A stretch of DNA of 24,019 nucleotides from a virus. Position 1 is the first letter of the stretch, and each line of letters begins with the position of its first letter. Shown piece by piece: positions 1 to 7,087 of this stretch. The stretch covers positions 1-24,019 of the IMG/VR virus record IMGVR_UViG_3300046501_000161. One strand, given 5' to 3'. The translations under genes were made by a program, and so were the position numbers. The notes beneath the pieces were generated by a model. It searched no databases. It saw only the letters and a list, made by a program, of their open reading frames with translations, and was not told the DNA's origin.

Positions 1-55
1 AGGGCGGGTTTTCGGGGCTTCCAGAGCATTCAGTGGAATGCAATGGAGCCTAATG

Positions 56-101
56 TGGTGCCGGCACCAGGAGTCGAACCCGGGACCTACTGATTACAAG
101 T
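56..101 (-). other. Prophage attachment site: 3' part of tRNA-Thr(UGU)
   Basis: Read on the minus strand, these 46 bases match the 3' part of a tRNA-Thr: the anticodon loop with TGT, the 3' strand of the anticodon stem, variable loop, T arm with GGTTCGACTCC, acceptor strand GCCGGC and CCA. The match stops at base 101, where the 5' half of the tRNA should follow and unrelated sequence begins. This is the expected duplicate left when a phage integrates into the 3' end of a tRNA gene. The intact tRNA should lie at the far end of the prophage, outside the window. Bases 1-55 are then host DNA. Not a functional tRNA here. Confidence 0.85.
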
Positions 102-167
102 AAGGGCAACTATGCATACAAATCAAAGACTTGCGACATTCTATTTTACGCAGAAGGCCCGCTGCAA

Positions 168-186
168 GCCCCATTCGACGCGGGGC
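168..186 (-). terminator. Hairpin after the SOS cassette, possible weak terminator
   Basis: GCCCC and GGGGC arms enclose a 9-nt loop, 13 bases past the stop codon of the last gene of the leftward cassette. No strong T run follows on the minus strand, so termination is only suggested by position. Confidence 0.3.
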
Positions 187-198
187 CATGCGCTTGAT

Positions 199-546
199 TT
201 ACGTAGGGTTTTTGGCCGTTGAAGGCTCGAACGGTCTGGGGATTTTCGGCTGCGGATCTCGGCACCACCACGACTGTGCATAGGCTCGGCCGTTGATAAA
301 CTCAATGCCGCTGAGCACAAAACCGCTCTCAGCCATGCCAACCAAGGTTGCATCTAATAGCTGAGGCAGGCCTTCAGTCTTTCGATTCAACCCATCGAAC
401 AACCTCGCAACGGTCGTGCTTCGACCGAGCTCAACGCGCTGCTCGGGGCCAACCCGAACGTTTCCCCTGATCGCGTTGTAGTGCCCTCGTTCCTCCGGCG
501 TCAGAGCAACCCCCTCGCGCCGCATTGGAGTAACCAGCATTTGCAT
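199..546 (-). CDS. Unknown protein, second gene of SOS-linked cassette
   Basis: I do not recognise this 115-residue protein. It starts at the first of two close ATGs (546 and 540). A good ribosome binding site (AGGGG) sits about 7 bases upstream of 546. It is soluble, with no membrane segment or signal peptide; the N-terminal half is basic and the C-terminal tail is proline-rich (RPFEPSTAKNP). It follows the 79-residue gene by 9 bases, so the two are probably cotranscribed from the promoter that carries the LexA box. It lies between the integrase and the attachment site, a place where P2-like prophages often carry accessory genes. A role in induction, host defence or host modification is possible; none is shown by the sequence. 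Confidence 0.6.
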   Translation of the reverse strand: MQMLVTPMRREGVALTPEERGHYNAIRGNVRVGPEQRVELGRSTTVARLFDGLNRKTEGLPQLLDATLVGMAESGFVLSGIEFINGRAYAQSWWCRDPQPKIPRPFEPSTAKNPT

Positions 547-555
547 TCGAGACCC

Positions 556-795
556 CTAACCTGCGTTGCGCACGTCTAAAAGTGTTTCAACGGCGTAGGC
601 CAGCGCGGCGTCGGCCAGTTCAAGAAGCTCGCACAGATCATCTCTGTCGATGAGACCAGCCCTATGTAACGAATTGGCGCCGTGGATCAGCGACTTATGG
701 TGGGTGCCTGGACGCTCAAGCAACGCGGTTTTGTCGAGGTGAAGCGACCACCACATGGCAGTCGTCCAGTCCTGCGGGGAGTTGTCTGCGCTCAT
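556..795 (-). CDS. Unknown small protein behind a LexA box
   Basis: A 79-residue protein I do not recognise. The N-terminal part is rich in tryptophan and histidine (WTTAMWWSLHLDK); the C-terminal half looks like one or two acidic helices (DDLCELLELADAALAYAVETLL). The ATG at 795 is preceded by CAGGA about 8 bases upstream. A LexA-type operator lies 29-44 bases upstream of the start, so expression after DNA damage is likely. In the P2 relative 186, the LexA-controlled gene tum encodes an antirepressor that induces the prophage; this gene has the right control and size for such a job, but I see no sequence similarity and cannot claim homology. It forms an operon with the 115-residue gene that follows. 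Confidence 0.65.
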   Translation of the reverse strand: MSADNSPQDWTTAMWWSLHLDKTALLERPGTHHKSLIHGANSLHRAGLIDRDDLCELLELADAALAYAVETLLDVRNAG

Positions 796-823
796 CGCCG
801 ATATCCTGTTTATTTTACGAACA

Positions 824-839
824 CTGTACGTATAAACAG
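824..839 (-). promoter_or_regulatory. LexA (SOS) box
   Basis: The minus strand reads CTGTTTATACGTACAG. It has the invariant CTG-N10-CAG and agrees with the consensus CTGTATATATATACAG at 13 of 16 positions. A possible -10 hexamer, TATACT, overlaps it at 838-843, so bound LexA would block RNA polymerase. It controls the leftward gene starting at 795. Confidence 0.75.
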
Positions 840-885
840 TATATGGCGATCGGTTAGCGGTGAGGCAGGCAGCCGACGAAGTGTT

Positions 886-2034
886 CTAGTCTGCTGAGGG
901 GTTCACGATCGGTACGCTGTGGTCGTAAATGTCCATCATTGCTTCGTCGCGGTGACCGGACGCTTCCTGCTTGTCGGCTCGGGTGCCGACGGTATCGGTA
1001 ATTCCTCGGCGCTTGAAGTCGTGCATGCCGAAGCGCTGCTCGGCGGTGATGATCTCGGCTTTGATTGCTTGGGTGATGAACCGTTGCCAAGCGGTATCGA
1101 GGCTGGACTTCTGCAACGCGCCGCCGTGAGCGGCGGTGATTATCGGGCGTTGCTCTGCAGCGATCGGCACCGGCACGCGCTTTTTGCTCCAGATTTCGGA
1201 GCGCACTTTCTTCGCGCTGTCCCAGGCCGCACGCAGACGTGGCGTCCATCGCACGATGTTGTCACGGCTGCCTTTACGTCGATTGGTCAGCACGCCGTCC
1301 GGGGTTTCGTTTGCGTCGGTGAGCGTGACCGTCTCGATGCCGCGCAAACGACAGAGGTAGCTGATCTCCATCACGTACCATAGGTACGGCGCACACGCGC
1401 CAAGCTGGCCGCGTTTGAGCTGGCCCTGCTGTTGGGCGTACTTCACGAGCGCTTTCATCGCTTCAGGTTCTGGAAGGCGCCGTTGCTTTCTTTCCTTCGG
1501 TGCTTCGATGCCCTGAGCAGGATTCGTTTCGACGAAGCCCCGGTTTTTTCCCCATTGCATCGTCCGGCGCAGGTAGCGCAGTGCATGAGCAGCCTTCGAC
1601 GGGGTTCCCGCTTCGGCGATCCGGTCGATCACACGCTGAACCAGCGGCGCATTGAACTTGCGAACGGCCAGCTCACCGAGCGGCTTCTTCAGCTTGGTCG
1701 GAAAGGTCAGCAGGACGTCGCGTGAGTATTCATAGTCAGCCTGGGTCTTGGGTTTCAGACTCTTGAAGCGATCGCTTTTGTGGAACTGCTCACAAAGGTA
1801 ACGCAGGCAGTCACGGTCAACGCCGGAGCGATCTTCCATCAGCCGGTGGAGTTCAGACAGGGTCGTAGTTGGTCCGGCCAAATTCGTCCGACGCTGGTTG
1901 CCGCCTTCGTCGAAAAACAACGTGTACCAGACACCGGCCCCACGTTGGTCGAAGTAAACGGCTGCCGGTAAGGCAGCCTGATCAATGTGCGCCGGAATGT
2001 TCGGGTTGTGCTTGCGCTTTCTTCCGCGTCTCAT
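886..2034 (-). CDS. int: Tyrosine recombinase, phage integrase
   Basis: This 382-residue protein catalyses integration at, and with a directionality factor excision from, the tRNA-Thr site 800 bases away. The catalytic domain shows the first arginine in a LCRLRGIETVTL motif, a beta-hairpin lysine region (NRRKGSRDN), HDFKRRG near residue 338, SGHR near 361 and the nucleophilic tyrosine in DIYDHS near 370. The usual HxxR motif reads HxxK here. The basic N-terminus (MRRGRKRK) fits arm-site binding. The start at 2034 is chosen because its ATG overlaps the stop of the DUF4224 gene (TGATG); an ATG further upstream would run through that gene. It is the last gene of the early operon, unlike P2, where int follows the repressor. 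Confidence 0.93.
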   Translation of the reverse strand: MRRGRKRKHNPNIPAHIDQAALPAAVYFDQRGAGVWYTLFFDEGGNQRRTNLAGPTTTLSELHRLMEDRSGVDRDCLRYLCEQFHKSDRFKSLKPKTQADYEYSRDVLLTFPTKLKKPLGELAVRKFNAPLVQRVIDRIAEAGTPSKAAHALRYLRRTMQWGKNRGFVETNPAQGIEAPKERKQRRLPEPEAMKALVKYAQQQGQLKRGQLGACAPYLWYVMEISYLCRLRGIETVTLTDANETPDGVLTNRRKGSRDNIVRWTPRLRAAWDSAKKVRSEIWSKKRVPVPIAAEQRPIITAAHGGALQKSSLDTAWQRFITQAIKAEIITAEQRFGMHDFKRRGITDTVGTRADKQEASGHRDEAMMDIYDHSVPIVNPSAD

Positions 2035-2243
2035 CAGATGATTTCCGGGCTGTAACTGTCCTGAGTCGGTGGAGTATAGCCACCGGCCTGATTGATCAGA
2101 TCCGTGGTAGTCCACGGGCCGTTGCGGCCCATGAACACCCGAATCCCTTGTTCCTTGAGCGTTCGCTCGATATCAGACCGGCGTTGATAGCCGGTCACTT
2201 GTTTCAAATCGTCGAAGCTGAGAATCCCTGAGACGCTGCTCAT
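2034..2243 (-). CDS. DUF4224-like small protein next to integrase
   Basis: A 69-residue protein with the pattern LSFDDLKQVTGYQR...DIERTLKEQGIRVFMGRNGPWTT, which I recognise as the DUF4224 family, commonly found immediately before phage and island integrases. The fold looks like a small winged-helix or excisionase-like module; with its place beside int this makes a role in recombination directionality a reasonable guess, not a demonstrated one. Its ATG overlaps the stop of the gene upstream (ATGA) and its stop overlaps the int start (TGATG), so translation of the three genes is probably coupled. Confidence 0.8.
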   Translation of the reverse strand: MSSVSGILSFDDLKQVTGYQRRSDIERTLKEQGIRVFMGRNGPWTTTDLINQAGGYTPPTQDSYSPEII

Positions 2244-2488
2244 TTTTGTTGTCCCTGTGCTGGTTCGGTCTCGCCGATCGGCTTATTTATCCACAGGCTG
2301 CGAATGCGCCATTGGTTGCGCATTTCCTCAATCAGCAGCTCGATCGCGTTGGTGCCGCGTTTTTTGTGCAAGAACTCGCGAAGTTCATCGACCTTCTCTT
2401 GCGTTGTGTAGCCCTTGCGCAGCCAGTAGCGCGCCTCGCAGGCGCGGATCTGGAGCGGCACGGGAAGACTGGCCAGTGTGTTGTTCAT
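2240..2488 (-). CDS. Small helical phage protein (DUF7696-like)
   Basis: An 82-residue, mostly helical, basic protein. The N-terminal pattern LPVPLQIRACEARYWLRKGYTT is one I associate with a conserved small family in Pseudomonas and Burkholderia prophages (DUF7696, from memory). No catalytic motif is visible. It overlaps the DUF4224 gene by ATGA and follows the ATPase-like gene after 41 bases. Function unknown; the context is the end of the replication/integration operon. Confidence 0.7.
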   Translation of the reverse strand: MNNTLASLPVPLQIRACEARYWLRKGYTTQEKVDELREFLHKKRGTNAIELLIEEMRNQWRIRSLWINKPIGETEPAQGQQK

Positions 2489-2529
2489 GGCGCATTACTC
2501 TCCACTTCATTTCGGCGTGCGCCGCTGGC

Positions 2530-3369
2530 TCAGAACGGGACAGATTCGAAGTCCACCATGTAGTGGATCTCGCTCAACGCCGTGAGGTACTGCTTGTGCG
2601 AAAGGCCCAGGAGCAGATAGAGAACATCAACCAGTGCCATAAGCTGCCCTGCGTTTTTGGCGGCCCGAGGGCTCAGTTGTTCGCCATGCTCTGTAAGCAA
2701 CGAATCGGAATGACTCGGAGCAATCCTGTTGAAAACGCTGATCAGCTCATCTTTGCGCAGGTCTAATGCTCGACCGAAGGCACTGGCGTGCTCGATGCTG
2801 AGTTCATTCAAAGCCGCGATATCAGAGCTATCCCCTTCGAGTGAATGCGGCACAGTGATTTCCACCAAGCGCGATTCGAAGGCTTCGCTGAACTGAACCG
2901 GTTCGTTGGATGTGATAACCAAAGCACCGTTGAAATGGTGCTGTACCGACCCTGTCGCCGCGTCATTCAGCGTGCGGAGTGTGCATTGGTTGAACAGGGG
3001 TTTCAGCTCGTCCCAATCGAAAGGCGATTTTTGCGAGAGGGGCAAATCATCCACCAACACGACTACCTGTTCGCGAGCATTTTCTATAGCGCGAATACGG
3101 CCTGCCGGGGTCGCGTGCTTCGGAGAAAAGCAGTGGTACGAGTCTTGGCCGATCAGTTTCGACAAGTAACTCAGTAAAAATGTAGGGCCACCGCTCAACG
3201 TGCCAACGAGGTGCAAGAAGGGAAAGCTCCACTGCTCATCGCGAATTTTTTCCGCATGTTGAGCTCCTAGCCACCAAGCCATGGCGACAACACCTCGCGA
3301 ACCGTAAACACGGTAGAAGTTATCGAAACAGATGGCCGATTGCAGTTCGATTTGATTGATGTTGCTCAT
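2530..3369 (-). CDS. Primase-helicase ATPase-domain paralogue with a lost Walker A
   Basis: This 279-residue protein aligns with the C-terminal ATPase domain of the primase-helicase in the same operon. Residues 22-66 align without gaps to residues 519-563 of the primase, with 20 identities in 45 (YGxRG, SFPF and VG among them). The later blocks also align: VVLVDD at 103-108 with VVMLES at 600-605, FDWDELK with FNWDSFK, ALVITSNEPVQ with ALVISQNAPVQ, and QLMALVDVL with QLMVLLDAL. The P-loop is broken: GEPGAGKST in the primase reads GTLSGGPTF here, with proline in place of the lysine. Walker B acids and the sensor-type asparagine remain. It probably cannot bind or hydrolyse ATP and may act as a regulatory partner of the helicase ring. 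The start overlaps the upstream HTH gene (ATGA). Confidence 0.85.
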   Translation of the reverse strand: MSNINQIELQSAICFDNFYRVYGSRGVVAMAWWLGAQHAEKIRDEQWSFPFLHLVGTLSGGPTFLLSYLSKLIGQDSYHCFSPKHATPAGRIRAIENAREQVVVLVDDLPLSQKSPFDWDELKPLFNQCTLRTLNDAATGSVQHHFNGALVITSNEPVQFSEAFESRLVEITVPHSLEGDSSDIAALNELSIEHASAFGRALDLRKDELISVFNRIAPSHSDSLLTEHGEQLSPRAAKNAGQLMALVDVLYLLLGLSHKQYLTALSEIHYMVDFESVPF

Positions 3370-3668
3370 TGTTGGGTCTCCGAATCCGACTTTATGACCA
3401 CTGCTTTCAGGTTCTCGTAGAGGTCTGGCAGCTCTTGTTTCAGGTGCGCAGCGATCAGCAGATCAACGCGGTTTATGCTCGCCAGTTCGATGTGTTCCAG
3501 ATGCACCAACCGGAACAGCTCGGCGGTCGGCGCGGGCATCGGACGGCCACTTTCGTAGCGGCTGGCAGCCGTCTGGTTTACGAAGATTTGCCGCCAGAAC
3601 TCGGACTGATTGAGGCCGGTTGCTGCGCGGATCTCGCGCGGGTTTGGGTGAGATGTTGGTCGGGCCAT
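3366..3668 (-). CDS. HTH (XRE-like) DNA-binding protein
   Basis: A 100-residue protein whose first 55 residues fit a Cro/CI-type helix-turn-helix: IRAATGLNQSEFWRQIFVNQTAASRYESGRPMPAPTAEL contains the recognition helix around QTAASRYESG. The remainder is helical and may mediate dimers. It sits in the middle of the early operon, 2 bases after the preceding gene, and overlaps the paralogue gene by ATGA. It could be the Cro/Cox-like factor that acts against the repressor unit or a modulator of replication; the sequence does not decide. (Quoted stretch is split by function: helix 1 LNQSEFW, helix 2 QTAASRYE.). Confidence 0.8.
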   Translation of the reverse strand: MARPTSHPNPREIRAATGLNQSEFWRQIFVNQTAASRYESGRPMPAPTAELFRLVHLEHIELASINRVDLLIAAHLKQELPDLYENLKAVVIKSDSETQQ

Positions 3669-3670
3669 GA

Positions 3671-4015
3671 TCAGAAGCCCTCGAACTTGAGGCGGATGGT
3701 TCGGGTGTTTTCTTCGTCAGTCGGTGGAAGGATTCGGCAACCGTCGCCGGTGACCAGAATTTTGCGACCGAGCTTGGCGCTTTCGTCGAAGACCACGTCC
3801 ATAGCGACGTTGATGTGATCAGCCTGGACGCGGGCGACCAGTAGCAATCCGTTGCGCTCGGTGTAGTGCGCAATCGTCGGTACGCCTTGCTTGCTGAATT
3901 GTTCGGCGAGGTGTTCGGCTTGCTCCAGAGTCGGCAGCGCCTTTTCCAAAGCGCGCAGGACGAAGCGAAAGCGCTTGCTGTATCGCACCACCGTGCGGGT
4001 ATAGAGGTTCGTCAT
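3671..4015 (-). CDS. Unknown small early protein
   Basis: I do not recognise this protein. From the ATG at 4015 it has 114 residues; an in-frame ATG at 4027 would add four. It begins with a basic stretch (RTVVRYSKRFRFVLRAL), followed by a helix and alternating beta/alpha segments (GLLLVARV, KILVTGDGCRIL), ending in RTIRLKFEGF. No membrane segment. It lies between the primase-helicase and an HTH gene with very short gaps and is clearly part of the early operon; a replication accessory role is possible. Confidence 0.65.
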   Translation of the reverse strand: MTNLYTRTVVRYSKRFRFVLRALEKALPTLEQAEHLAEQFSKQGVPTIAHYTERNGLLLVARVQADHINVAMDVVFDESAKLGRKILVTGDGCRILPPTDEENTRTIRLKFEGF

Positions 4016-4044
4016 GGTCAGTTCCATTTGAGGGTTGGGGTGGC

Positions 4045-6735
4045 TCACGCTTTGAAAACCCAGCACTTCACCGTGGACGGCAGCGTCTGACTGAACGCGT
4101 CCCTCGAAGTGTTGCGCCGGGCGTTGATCGCGCTGTTTACGGCGCGAATTTCTATGAACTGGCGGTTGCGGCTGGACTTCAGGACGCGCTTCAGGTCGGT
4201 CAGCGGCGGGATGCGCTGTTTCTTTTCTGCGGCCAGTTGCTCGAAGTGGTTGAGGTTGATGGCGATCAATCCAGCATCTCGGCTGTGATTGAGCTTTGGC
4301 TGGCCTTCAGCGTCATCACCGGCGCCGTCGAGGTACTCGAACGCCTCCCAGAAGGATTCAACCATCGGGTTTTCGCGGGAAAGGGCTTGCTCACGCTCAA
4401 GGGCCAATTCGGTGATAACCGCTTTGGCTTCTTTCATTTGCGAATCAGTGATCGGGCAAACCAACTTCAGGGCATCCAGAAGCACCATCAACTGCGCGTG
4501 GTTCTTCTGGATACGCAGGTTCTTTGCCCCGGCTGCCTGAATTTCCTTTTCGTAAGGGCGCTGACGCTCATCCATCAGCTTCAAGACTTCGGCTTCTTTG
4601 GTGACGGCCTTGACCAGAAAACCGCTGACTTCGCTGGCTGTCATGCGACCGAGCGCGAGTCCACCTTCGCGGCCTTCGTCGGACTGGCGGCTCTTGTCGA
4701 ACCAGACGTGGATGATCCGTTCCATGATGGCCGGTGATGCCTGCACCGGGGCGTTCTGGCTGATCACCAGTGCCGCGCGAAACTGTGGCTCGTAGGTGTC
4801 GTTGCCGGAGTTTTTAACGCCCGTGGTACGCAGGGCACCGCCGTTATAGAGGGACTTGAAACTGTCCCAGTTGAACGCCTGTTTTGGTCGGCCTTTGCCT
4901 TCGTCGTCGTCGCTCCGATCGGACTCCAGCATCACAACCGGCATGTTCGAGACTTGGGCCATGGTGCGCAGATAACCAACCATGGAGCCTTTCAACGGGT
5001 CAGAACCCTCGTAGCCGTTGCGGCCCAGCAGTTTCCACAGCGTTTCAAGCAGCGTGGACTTACCGGCGCCGGGCTCGCCTACAACTTCCATGAAGGGAAA
5101 CGACTCGAAGCGTTCGCGGATCTGCTCGGCAAACAGGGTGCCCATCCAGTAGGCCAGCACAATCAAACCGCGCGGGCCGTAGCAGAGATAGATCAGGTCA
5201 AACCACGACTCGCTGTAGGCTTTCAGGTCAGAGTTGATGTCGAGCTTTACCGACTTCGACAGGCTCTTGATTGCCAGTTTGCCGATGTCGAAATAATCCT
5301 CATCGTTGATCTCGACCAGCTTGTCAGCCGCGATCGCCACGTCGTTGTAGACGTAGCAACCGTGGTCGGCGCTGTACCCGATGTAATCGATCGTCTGGAC
5401 TTTCTTGATGTTGAAGGTCCAGCGCGAAAGCAGGCGGTCAAGCTGGCTGGCACTGCCGGTCCAGATAGCACCGGCACCCATGTGCAGCAGGCGCTTTTTG
5501 AATTCGGATGGCGCCGAAAGCTGGCTCGCCGTGAAGGTGCCTTTCTCCGGTTTCCCGCTGTGCGGGAAGTTGACGCGGAAGTAGTACCAAGACTCGTCGG
5601 TAATCTCGTTCTTCATGTAGTAGAGCGGCGTCGGCTTACAGTTGCAGATCTCGACTACGCAGTTGCTCTCGGCCAGGGCTTCGAGCCGCTGCTCTTCGCG
5701 GGTCATGTCCGGGTAGTCGTCTTGAACCTTCTCCAGCACCTTGCCGAACGCGTCGAGATCGAGCTTGAACCAATACAGGCGCTGCTCGAAGTCGAGGGGA
5801 AATTGGGTGGTGCCGAAGCGGGAATAGATCAGGTTCGCTTTTTCCTGCGCGCTCTCGGCGATCACCAGCGCGCCGTGATAGCGGTATTCCTCAAGATCTT
5901 TCGGCTTGAGTCTGTCGAGGCGGTGTAGATCGTCCCAATCGCGTTTGGCTGCGCCGCGAGATGGGGATAAGGCGGCAGCAACCTCCCAGCCTTCCTCTTT
6001 TGCGCGGCGGCAATATTTGCGGGTGAAAGAATGCCCAGCAGGGTCATCGTCGTAGGCGAATACCAAGCGCGGGCGTTCGCGTCCGTTCGCCTCGCACTGC
6101 GCGGCCAACGCAGCCAGAGCCTCGCTCGGATAATTGTTGGTCGTGAGGGTTGAGGTTGCAGTAATGCCGTTATGCAGCAGACCGATCGCCTTGAAGATTC
6201 CTTCAACGATCCAGACCTCTTCGACATCAATGAACGACTGGCCGGGTGCCTGCCACCAAGTGCCGCCGTAATTTCCACGGAATGTCGCCTTGCGCTTACC
6301 AAAGCGTTGTGGCCGATCGATGATCCGCTCCCAGTATCCAACGCCGGGCAGGGCGAAACGCACAGTGGCGCTACCAATGCTTTTGTCAGCGTCCCAGTAG
6401 CTTTCTTGGGTGTACCAGCCTTTGATCGTGTCGAGGTCAAAACCCCGGCCTTCCTTCATGTAAGCGTCAGCGGTCGCGTTCGGATTCTCTGGGAGCTTCG
6501 GCGCGCGATCGGACCAGCTTTCAAACAGCTCGCTGTAACGATCCTTGATGTGTTCTTCGAATCCGCATTTGTTGGTGCGATTGCAACGCAACACCCACGG
6601 GTGTTCCGCGTTGGTGTAGAGCTCCTTCTTGTGGCAGTTGGGGCATTCCCCCTGCTGCAACCAATCGCCGACACGCTTGAATGCAAACTCGCGATCAAGC
6701 TTCTCGGTTACGGCTTTGTAAAGGCGCTGGTCCAT
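4045..6735 (-). CDS. Primase-helicase: zinc finger, Toprim and P-loop ATPase domains
   Basis: An 896-residue replication protein. It starts with a primase-type zinc finger (C31, C34, C51, C57), followed by a Toprim domain (EG at 178-179 and the acidic cluster YDDDPAG at 228-234), and a P-loop ATPase domain with Walker A GEPGAGKST at 553-561, a Walker B-like VVMLESD near 600-606 and a sensor-like QN at 660-661. The family knowledge is that such fusions make primers and unwind the fork, giving theta-type replication; P2 instead uses the rolling-circle initiator gpA, which is absent here. The C-terminal 100 residues carry a basic region. A hairpin lies just upstream at 6766-6788. The ATPase domain has a degenerate copy encoded at 2530-3369. 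Confidence 0.9.
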   Translation of the reverse strand: MDQRLYKAVTEKLDREFAFKRVGDWLQQGECPNCHKKELYTNAEHPWVLRCNRTNKCGFEEHIKDRYSELFESWSDRAPKLPENPNATADAYMKEGRGFDLDTIKGWYTQESYWDADKSIGSATVRFALPGVGYWERIIDRPQRFGKRKATFRGNYGGTWWQAPGQSFIDVEEVWIVEGIFKAIGLLHNGITATSTLTTNNYPSEALAALAAQCEANGRERPRLVFAYDDDPAGHSFTRKYCRRAKEEGWEVAAALSPSRGAAKRDWDDLHRLDRLKPKDLEEYRYHGALVIAESAQEKANLIYSRFGTTQFPLDFEQRLYWFKLDLDAFGKVLEKVQDDYPDMTREEQRLEALAESNCVVEICNCKPTPLYYMKNEITDESWYYFRVNFPHSGKPEKGTFTASQLSAPSEFKKRLLHMGAGAIWTGSASQLDRLLSRWTFNIKKVQTIDYIGYSADHGCYVYNDVAIAADKLVEINDEDYFDIGKLAIKSLSKSVKLDINSDLKAYSESWFDLIYLCYGPRGLIVLAYWMGTLFAEQIRERFESFPFMEVVGEPGAGKSTLLETLWKLLGRNGYEGSDPLKGSMVGYLRTMAQVSNMPVVMLESDRSDDDEGKGRPKQAFNWDSFKSLYNGGALRTTGVKNSGNDTYEPQFRAALVISQNAPVQASPAIMERIIHVWFDKSRQSDEGREGGLALGRMTASEVSGFLVKAVTKEAEVLKLMDERQRPYEKEIQAAGAKNLRIQKNHAQLMVLLDALKLVCPITDSQMKEAKAVITELALEREQALSRENPMVESFWEAFEYLDGAGDDAEGQPKLNHSRDAGLIAINLNHFEQLAAEKKQRIPPLTDLKRVLKSSRNRQFIEIRAVNSAINARRNTSRDAFSQTLPSTVKCWVFKA

Positions 6736-6765
6736 GGTGGGTTTCCGTCAGGCAAAAAGATCCCG

Positions 6766-6788
6766 TCACACCGGAAATGCCGGTGTGA
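6766..6788 (-). terminator. Hairpin between ogr-like gene and primase, possible attenuator
   Basis: A perfect 9-bp stem TCACACCGG/CCGGTGTGA with a 5-nt loop. On the minus strand it is followed, after 7 bases, by TTTTT. It would lie in the leader of the primase part of the early transcript, so it may reduce read-through or protect the upstream message. The gap before the T run makes it a poor classical terminator. Confidence 0.45.
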
Positions 6789-6821
6789 GGCGGTGTACAA
6801 ATTCAGGTCAGGTAGTGCGGG

Positions 6822-7070
6822 TCAGCTCACCGCGAGTTCTAGCTGGTTCTCATCCGGGGGAGCCTGCTTTCGCTGGGCGACCGGGATGAACACGCGAGGG
6901 TTCGGAGTTGCGCTTGGCGACAAGGTGCGGGCTACTTCGGTGATGCTCACGAAGGTGTAGCCACACTTCAGATTTGAACACTGCATGTAGCTCTCTTTGC
7001 AGGTCGGCGACATGTACCGACTGGTGCGTGTGTGAGCCGGGTTTGTGCAGTGGGGGCATTGCATCGCCAT
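6822..7070 (-). CDS. ogr: Ogr/Delta-like late gene activator
   Basis: An 82-residue zinc-binding protein. Cysteines C5, C8, C31 and C36 give C-X2-C-X22-C-X4-C, the arrangement of P2 Ogr and P4 Delta, with the family-typical KESYMQCSNLKCGYTF around the second pair. These proteins bind a dyad centred about 55 bp upstream of late promoters and contact RNA polymerase alpha. Here its targets are probably the repeated elements upstream of FI and V. In P2 ogr follows gene D; here it lies in the early operon between the CII-like regulator and the primase, so late transcription would be switched on directly by early transcription. Starts at 7070 or 7064 are both possible. Confidence 0.9.
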   Translation of the reverse strand: MAMQCPHCTNPAHTRTSRYMSPTCKESYMQCSNLKCGYTFVSITEVARTLSPSATPNPRVFIPVAQRKQAPPDENQLELAVS

Positions 7071-7087
7071 AGGGCAAACCTCGCGCG

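Noticed and set aside
1-55. Terminator of the tRNA transcript in the host flank
   Set aside because: The minus strand reads toward AAAACCCGCCC at the edge, which may be the first arm of a terminator, but the second arm would be outside the window.
102-198. Search for the remaining 5' half of the tRNA-Thr gene
   Set aside because: The sequence departs from any tRNA at base 102; the intact copy must be at the other prophage end.
3047-3232. Possible extra small gene in another minus frame inside 2530-3369
   Set aside because: The main frame has strong homology to the primase ATPase domain over its full length; the alternative has none.
4954-5928. Long open frame on the plus strand (324 codons)
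   Set aside because: It is antisense to the well-supported primase-helicase gene; it has no recognisable domain and no ribosome binding site that would favour it. Typical by-product of high-GC coding DNA.
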